DNA from: Apostichopus parvimensis
Lineage: Eukaryota; Echinodermata; Holothuroidea; Aspidochirotida; Stichopodidae
Assembly: GCA_000934455.1 (NCBI GenBank)
Contig: KN883845.1
Location: 29,795 to 93,794 of the forward strand
Length of the DNA: 64,000 nucleotides
Reading direction: 5' to 3'
Numbering within the stretch: the stretch's first letter is position 1; every line of letters starts with the position of its first letter. This document shows, piece by piece, positions 57,825 through 64,000 of the stretch. Both the position numbers and the translations under genes were made by a program. The notes beneath the pieces are model-generated. The model had not been told where the DNA came from, searched no databases, and saw only the letters and a list, made by a program, of their open reading frames with translations.

Positions 57825-57954
57825 TCTTGTACGCTTCGCGCCAACCATGGTGGCGCTACGCTTAGATAGTATGCAATGCCGTATCTACGGCTCTGAACAT
57901 TTTTCTACATTTTGGCCCCCCCCCCCCCTTGGCAAATTCCTGGCTACGCACCTG
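57825..57954 (-). mobile_element. hAT-type MITE fragment, second copy
   Basis: It holds the CGCCAACCATGGTGGCGC...CTTAGATAGT block, a poly-C tract and then the terminus CCTGGCTACGCACCTG (ending 57954), close to the CAGGCGCGTAGCCAGG end of the intact MITE at 53609-54249. The other end is missing. Confidence 0.5.
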
Positions 57955-57959
57955 CAATG

Positions 57960-59000
57960 TTGTTGTATAATAATATTGTTGGCAAGGATTGTTACTGACC
58001 AGTGATAGGGTGTGCAAGATCACCTACGGTTCATGTTGGCCTGTGTGATGAAGTGGCTAGAGAAACCAACCAGTAGCCAAGAAGTCCTGGATTAAACTCA
58101 GGGTCCGTCATACCAAAGACAAATAATAGGTTCCATAGTTTTTACCTCGCACCTGATTTGTAAGGTCCACACGATTACACGGCTAGAATTTGTAGATAAG
58201 CCCAGAGTAGCACCATGAACCTCGTGGACAATAAATAAAATCAAAATATTAAAAATAGTTACAAATCTGTCCCTTCTTAGCTTGCCACTTTGAAAGGATC
58301 TATCGTCACTAAGCAACATACTGTCCTATTTCTAAATTATCATTTTTTCTTTGACCATCAGTAATAATTTGGCATGGCTACGTCAACAGGTGGCCTCCTG
58401 GCTTATGCATACTCCTCCTACTTTTTCATTTGACCTACTGTATAGTGTTTGATTAGTTAATGCCAGATGAGACTGATTGCACCAGGACCGTACTTGAAGT
58501 GTTTATTTTTTACACCTGTTTATATGTTGAACTGATCATTACATTGAGATACTGCCCTCCGATAATGACAGCATTTAGGCATACAAGTTACACAACCGAG
58601 AAAGAAGGACAAAAGTAGTAACAGCGCAGCATCAGTCACCTGCAACTAGGTCGTTGCAGCAGCAGCTGAGATACAGTTAACATGTCAAGACACAATACCT
58701 GACACTTCACTTTTGGCGATGCCATTTTATTTTAGGTTCCAAGTGCATTGATGAGAGATCACAGAAAGAAACCAGCACACAAAAGAAACGAAATGATTTC
58801 AATGGTATGTTTCAGTAATATGACCTTCAGCACAACTGATAAACTTTGCTACATCACCTACTATAAATATATCCCTGCCCTTTTTAGACACCAGGCATAC
58901 TGTACGTTTTAGTCTGTAGAAACAGCAGTTCAGATAAAAAAAAATCTATTTTTTGGGGCATGAGAACCCCAGTGCTGTTGAAGAATTATGATCATCCGAG
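57960..59000. other. Stretch without a secure gene
   Basis: A possible small exon lies at 58738-58804 between TTTTATTTTAG and GTATGT; its best frame reads VPSALMRDHRKKPAHKRNEM. Family unknown, no partner exon found. The minus-strand ORF at 58319-58098 is not recognised. Confidence 0.3.
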
Positions 59001-59084
59001 AACAGCAGTATATTTTATCCTAGCTCCCTCACAACAGAATAAAGTCACAGAAGAAAGCCTTTTACTGTCACATCTTGAAGCCTC

Positions 59085-60215
59085 CCTGTGGGCAAGGGGT
59101 GATAGAAAAAGCCCACAGTATTTCCCGCCTGTCGTAGGAGGCAATTCTATCTAACATGTATGTGTTGATGTGTCATTAAACATTATGTAACGAGTATTAG
59201 TCACATGAAGATGAATTGAGTTTGGTTTGTTTTAAACATGTTCTGGCATGATTTTGAGAGTGCCTTAGACTAATTGAAGAGAAAGTTGAGCTACCAATCC
59301 ATGGGTCGAGTTTCAGCACACGTATTTTTCAGCAAGGTACCTTACCTCCATTGCTCAAAGAGGGTTGGAAACTCCCATGTTTTCGTGTGGGTGTTACCTC
59401 GGCCTTCACACTTAGATCACACCAAAAAGGCGCTACCTTCTTCTCTGTATTGGTGAAGGTTTGCTGGCGACATCAAGTGCAGTATCCAGGCCTGTACTCT
59501 TGTCAGGCCTTGTATAGGGTCAATTCTCTGCCTGGCAAGTACTTCTTGGAAAACAGTACTTACACTCATGTGTTGATTGTCGTTAAACTCTACGTACCTA
59601 CCTTCATAGAAAGAAAAAAACATGTCTGTTAAGTTAGAGAATTCCATTTGCGAAAACTTTACTGTATTTGTAATCTTAAACATTCTGCTAATTTTCAGAA
59701 AGAAAATATGTCCAGTGGAAGCCCACAAAAGAAAAGGATTTAAAAAAAAAACACTTTGCAGCCTATATTAATGGGACAGCTTACCATAAACTGCCTGGTA
59801 TATATAATTGACTAATAGTTGGAGAAGCAAATGTCCAAAGCCTATGTGAGTCGGTGGAGAGGCACCTGGCAACAGAAGCCTCACAGCCTGCGTACAAGGC
59901 GATTCGGAAACTGCGCAACTCAGCCTCTGTGGTGCGTTGTCCAGTATCTTAAGTGTATGCTTCCTATTGCCTTTATCTTTTTTCTCATAACTAAAATGTA
60001 CCCCAACTGCGTGGTAAAGTTGTCGGACCTACAGCCGGAATGTCAGGAGTTCCACCTCAGGGTGTCACTACTTCACTCTAACAAATATAACGTTCTGCCA
60101 TTGTGCCTGGTGCTCTGCGTACGCAATTGAGTAGGAGAACATTCAGTGCCCTAAAACCTACATAACACCCATGTGTTGATGTATCTTAAACTTTACCGAC
60201 CTACCTACAACCCGA
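59085..60215. repeat. Three SINE-like 3' tails (TGTGTTGATGTGTCATTAAAC type)
   Basis: Related words occur at about 59161 (TGTGTTGATGTGTCATTAAA), 59570 (TGTGTTGATTGTCGTTAAAC) and 60168 (TGTGTTGATGTATCTTAAAC). The last two are followed by CTACGTACCTACC or TACCGACCTACC. The first is preceded by CCGCCTGTCGTAGGAGGC, a string I associate with tRNA-derived SINE bodies. I could not define heads or target duplications. Confidence 0.35.
59815..59946 (+). CDS. Possible exon, unrecognised
   Basis: One frame reads VGEANVQSLCESVERHLATE, ASQPAYKAIRKLRNSASVVR and CPV across 130 bp with balanced, protein-like composition, in contrast with its surroundings. No firm acceptor or donor and no known family. Confidence 0.2.
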
Positions 60216-61020
60216 AAAAGGCTGTAATCGCCACTAGTGACAGAGATCAAATAACTGATAGACTACTAACATTTGTGACTAATCCTCCTATTAAGTTATT
60301 CCAAAAGTGAATCTTTGATGATGATTTCATATCTACAATTTAATTAATTTACAAAATGAAAAGTAATTTACATCTATCATGTCATATGTTTTACACTGCT
60401 GATAGGTTGCTTTTTCTTCCTGAAGATTTACCGTAGTTCACATGAGACCAGCATATATTAAATATGCAACTCCATCATTCCACACTCGATTGCTATTATG
60501 TTGTAATCCAAGAGAAACAAAGTTTGTCCTGAGGGCTTTCCTGGAAGTACCAATCTGTCTGCTAAAACCCAGCCAAGAAATCTACAAGTCAGCAACATTC
60601 CGACACAATGTAACATCAACTACTGAACATCTGTAGCATACTACAGCTGTATTCGCTGCTTGCATGTCCTTTCCCTAACTGCTACTTGGATGTGAGGGAG
60701 GCAGCCACAGGGGAGCGTCTGGCCAGGATATAGACTATGAATGTAGGCAACGTTAAACGTGTACTACTGATCTTAAATCTAGTCACATAAGATAGATTTA
60801 AGTCAACATATTTCTGTTCTGTGTACTAAAAGCGCTTGATGAGTCCCTTTGACAATATGGGGAAGAAACCAGGAAGGCTGGGGTTGTGGGTTAGAAAATG
60901 TTACGAATCACTCTCCTACAGTATTTGCTCTGAGTTTTTTATTTCTTCATTCTCCCACAGACAGGCAGCAAATTGAATCCTATCTGGATAGGTCCAGCAA
61001 AGTGAACCATGACTGGATAA
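60216..61020. other. Stretch without recognisable gene
   Basis: Short ORFs (for example 60442-60636) are not recognised. Confidence 0.4.
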
Positions 61021-61021
61021 C

Positions 61022-61375
61022 CGACCAAAGTATTTAATGAGGCAGCAAAAGTGAAGAAAATTGCAAAGAACAGAGAGACAGAGTTGCAGATCTTCACAGA
61101 TGAATAACCGTGAACTTTATGGTCACCCAAGGATGCCCGAAACCCATCAGTCTGCTGTATTACTTTTATCTGGCTAATCACCAGATGCGTATCGAGTGTA
61201 ATGAGGCAGCGAAAGCGAAGAGAATTGCAAAGAACAGAGAGAGGGAGTTGCAGATCTTTACAGATGAATAACTAAAATATCCGTGAACTTCATATGAAGG
61301 TCACCCAAGGTTGCCCCAAACCCATCAGCCTGCTGCACTACTTTTTATTTGGCTGATCACCAGATGCCTATTGAC
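61022..61375. repeat. Tandem duplication of ~170 bp
   Basis: The block beginning AATGAGGCAGCAAAAGTGAA and running through TTGCAGATCTTCACAGATGA and GGTCACCCAAGG to ATCACCAGATGC is at about 61037-61190 and again at 61199-61370, with a few changes and a short insertion in the second copy. The second copy has a short open frame (NEAAKAKRIAKNRERELQIF) that would end at TAA, so an exon may have been duplicated. Confidence 0.65.
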
Positions 61376-61379
61376 CTCA

Positions 61380-62472
61380 GTAGCTATTGGTGAAATTTTC
61401 TAACTTATTAACATGTTCTAAAGCGTACTAAAAGAGTACAAAAGGTCATTTAGGGGTCAATTTTGGCTGTTTGGTAAACATTCACAAAATGCTTCTTACA
61501 GATCATGTTGGTTTTTATTGATAGCTGGTCGGTATTTCATTGATCAGTGGTGTTCAGGGATTCAAATAAAAGGTCTTAAGGGGTCATTTGAACCCAAATG
61601 GTACTTTCTCAATGTTTGCATACTCGAACTGTATCTGCTGTGAGAACCATTGTTGAAAAGTATGGAGGCCCAAAACATTAGTATTAATGAAGCCTATGAA
61701 CCTGGGTCGCACTGTGGCACTAAACAAAAACTTGAAGCAAATCAGAGTCAACAGTCTGAATATGTGAAAGTTGCTCAAACTTATCCTTCTGTGTATAGGC
61801 ACACATCAATCAGTGCTGCAAGACCCTTGCACTTCAGTCTGGTCAGCAACGCCCAAACCCTTGTATCCAAAGTTGCTTTTCACAGTGGCAAGGAATAGGT
61901 AAGTGAATTGTCTTTCTAGTTTATAATCAAGATATGTCATTAAACAATTAAAAACTTTTGTTTAATGTACAAACAAGGAACGCTAACAGAAAGTTGGATT
62001 TACAGATCATACTACAAGCAAACAAATCCGGTAAATGTTGCAAACTCTAATATAATCGCAACATCAAGAATATTGCCTATTTCATTAATAATATCTCATA
62101 AATGCACAATAATGTTGTAGACGAAATTTTGCTTTTCCATGGTTTTGTTGATCTTAGTATAGTATACAATTTTACTAGTAGGTGTTTTTAAAGTGCCTGT
62201 TAGGGTAAATATACAAACCATCATGCCAGGAAAGTTCCTAAAATTCTTTCTTGACTTAACTAGAAACTCTTCAGCAGAAAAAGAAACATATATATTTAGC
62301 AATTAAGGTATGTTGTTCTTAAAATAAGTTCAACACTAAGCCTATGTAATCAATAAACTGTTTTGTGACAACAAAATGTTGAATTTTAAGATGTCTAAGC
62401 TGTATGCATGGTTGATTAATAACCTTGATTTAAAAAAAATCAGTATATTTTATTCAAATATTGACATTTCAG
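61380..62472. other. Probable upstream intron(s) of the right-edge gene
   Basis: An ORF at 61650-61898 ends exactly at a GTAAGT donor-like site (AATAG|GTAAGT) and reads MEAQNISINEAYEPGSHCGT then KQKLEANQSQQSEYVKVAQT. In the phase needed by the next exon it ends in a stop, so I do not call it an exon. Confidence 0.3.
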
Positions 62473-63931
62473 GAGCATTTCTTTACTGCAGAAGGAGGTC
62501 AAAGTGGCTATATTCAGAGCCGTTTGAAGAACATTAGACGACATCTTTCAACTGATGACAAACAAAGACCACGTTGTAAAACCAAAACCGTATCCACAGA
62601 CAAGCAGATTGGTTTACGTATGGCAGATCTGCCAACTGTTGAAGACGACGAAGCAAAGAGATTATCAACTTTTTGTCGCAGCGCCCCGGTTGAAAGCAAA
62701 GATGCAATTCTTTCTGCAATGAAGAAATCTACAGGGAACAGAATGAGCTGGATAAAGCTAGACGGACCAAGTGTAACCGAAATATTGAAAGAGTATCCAC
62801 AGTATATTGAGATCCCAGAGCTAGTGAGTACAACTTTTTCATCAGGTCAATTCTTGAGAATGAAGAATATCAAAAGAGCTAATTTAAATTCTAAAAACAA
62901 TTATTTCGGGCTTTGTTTAAGAGGTGTGCTGTGTTGGCCCGATATATATCAGATATTTCAAAATGGTCACCTTTGGTCAAAGTTCTTGAACTATTTTATC
63001 ACCACCTCCAACCCCCCCCCCCCCCGAACGGAATTTACCTCACTTGGACATTCAATGCATGGAATATCGTAGATCAATTTGGAGGGAAAATAAGCTAAGG
63101 AAAGTACTTTTTGAAAAATTCTAGCAATTTAAGCGTGCTGTAATTTGGGGCACGTACAAACTACCTTTGACCGTTCAATGAAATCTGGACGATAATGAAC
63201 AAATATGTCATTCTAACATCCAGGGTATAGACTTCACTTTTCACTGGTGGCCAATAATGTGAACCAAAGTTTTGATTGTTCTTCCTTTTAAGCTTTTAAG
63301 GCTAGTTAATAATTTTTATAAGTCTTACTTAATCGATGAAAGCACACAAAGATCACTATTTTTCTAAAGACTTCTCAGATGGATGTTTTGATAGCCTCGG
63401 GCAATGCAGGAGAAAAAAAATATATACCGATATGCAATGTTTGGTTGATAATGGAAAAATGACACATCACACATGCTGTTACATTTCTTTTGTATTTCAT
63501 ACTCTCTTTCTCCATTTTAACAGATAACACAAGATTTTGAGCAAATGTTTGGGACTGACATTGGTCATAACTTCCTTCTGAAGTGGGGACAACACGCATC
63601 AAAAGTACTTGCATATATCAGCAGCAGTAAAAATCCTACTCTTGTGGACCTCAAGGATGAGTACCAAGCAACGTCCAAATCAGAGGGTTAGCATCATTTT
63701 TGTTTATAAGTCCATGTGTACTGTTCTTAAAAGGGCTGTAATGTATTATGTCTGATTGAGATATCATACTGAAAACTCTTTAAGCACGATAACTCAACTA
63801 GGGTCAATTCATGATTTCATATTTATCACATATGATCCCCTTTTAAAGCACCTTATATGTTTGGTGGGAGTCAAAATGGAAAAAGAAAAATCCTCGTAAA
63901 TCCAGAAAGTTATCAACCATATCTCATAAAG
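62473..63931 (+). CDS. Three exons of an uncharacterised gene (SAMD3-like C-terminal region), partial at right edge
   Basis: The exons are 62473-62823 (phase 0 to 0), 63524-63686 (0 to 1) and 63849-63931 (1 to 0), each with good sites (TTTCAG...GTGAGT, TTAACAG...GTTAGC, TTTTAAAG...GTGTGT). The protein reads EHFFTAEGGQSGYIQSRLKN, IRRHL..., MKKSTGNRMSWIKLDGPSVT, EILKEYPQYIEIPELITQDF, EQMFGTDIGHNFLLKWGQHA, SKVLAYISSS and later ILVNPESYQPYLIK. 'DGPSV-EIL--YP-----ELI-QDF--MF' is how I recall the region after the variable head in fish/invertebrate proteins named SAMD3-like. Role unknown. No stops or shifts, so this is the best-preserved gene in the window. It continues past 64000 and its start lies to the left. 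Confidence 0.6.
62824..63523. other. Intron of the right-edge gene
   Basis: AT-rich with a poly-C tract near 63008. The ORF continues a few codons past the donor, but an exact phase-0 GTGAGT donor and the matching acceptor at 63523 favour an intron. Confidence 0.6.
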
Positions 63932-64000
63932 GTGTGTTTCATTACCCTATCATTGTTGGTATTTTCAAATATCAATTGATTCAACAATGTTGAAACCAGG

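Noticed and set aside
58020-58110. tRNA-like string GTGGCTAGAGAAACC ... GGATTAAACTC
   Set aside because: Box spacing and sequence are too poor and no SINE body follows.
1-64000. Bacterial features (operons, CRISPR, origins, riboswitches, rho-independent terminators)
   Set aside because: The sequence is plainly eukaryotic; no spaced identical repeats or bacterial signals were seen.

Overview
This is eukaryotic DNA, most likely from a marine deuterostome of the echinoderm/hemichordate kind. The reasons are long AT-rich non-coding stretches, coding pieces broken by GT-AG introns, very frequent AGGCCT/TAGGCCTA words (6.0-6.8, 7.8-8.2, 18.8, 35.9 and 50.2 kb), many poly-G/poly-C tracts, and old transposon debris throughout. 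Nothing prokaryotic is seen (no operons, no ribosome binding sites, no CRISPR). There are two assembly gaps (34959-35077 and 54680-55424). Gene family names come from remembered protein patterns, not from searches.

Layout. 0.3-1.9 kb: element with ~75 bp inverted termini. 2.3-7.0 kb: possible minus-strand gene in pieces, with an inverted-repeat MITE at 4.5-5.0 kb. 7.8-14.6 kb: plus-strand CACTA/EnSpm-like transposase gene, broken, with one exon duplicated. It has a hAT-type MITE and a LINE tail in its introns and is followed by a tRNA-derived SINE with an (AAT)n tail. 15-20 kb: no convincing gene. 20.3-25.9 kb: six-exon DUF4806-like gene, every intron in phase 1, spoilt by two in-frame TAGs. 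27 kb: GC-rich repeat pocket. 28.5-31.1 kb: 5'-truncated minus-strand LINE. 31.2-34.9 kb: two decayed plus-strand genes of uncharacterised families (C2H2-type start with a conserved tail; Lys/Arg-rich protein).

37.2-47.2 kb holds the most striking locus: a multi-exon gene joining a KMT5A-like SET domain, an acidic repeat linker, zinc-finger-like motifs and a tyrosine-recombinase-like domain, then a small exon present three times in tandem and two terminal exons. This copy is decayed. 50.9-51.4 kb: a Gypsy integrase fossil and a LINE tail. 52.1-55.7 kb: a Foldback-type element whose near-identical inverted arms are built of an 18-bp minisatellite and which is flanked by an 8-bp target duplication; a hAT MITE with its own 8-bp duplication is nested inside. 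57-60 kb: MITE and SINE-like fragments. 62.5-63.9 kb: three well-formed exons of an uncharacterised gene that runs off the right edge.

The window is mostly a transposon graveyard with a few gene families that multiply in such genomes. No shared pathway among the genes can be read from the sequence. The SET/recombinase gene and the Foldback-type element are the best candidates for something not well described.
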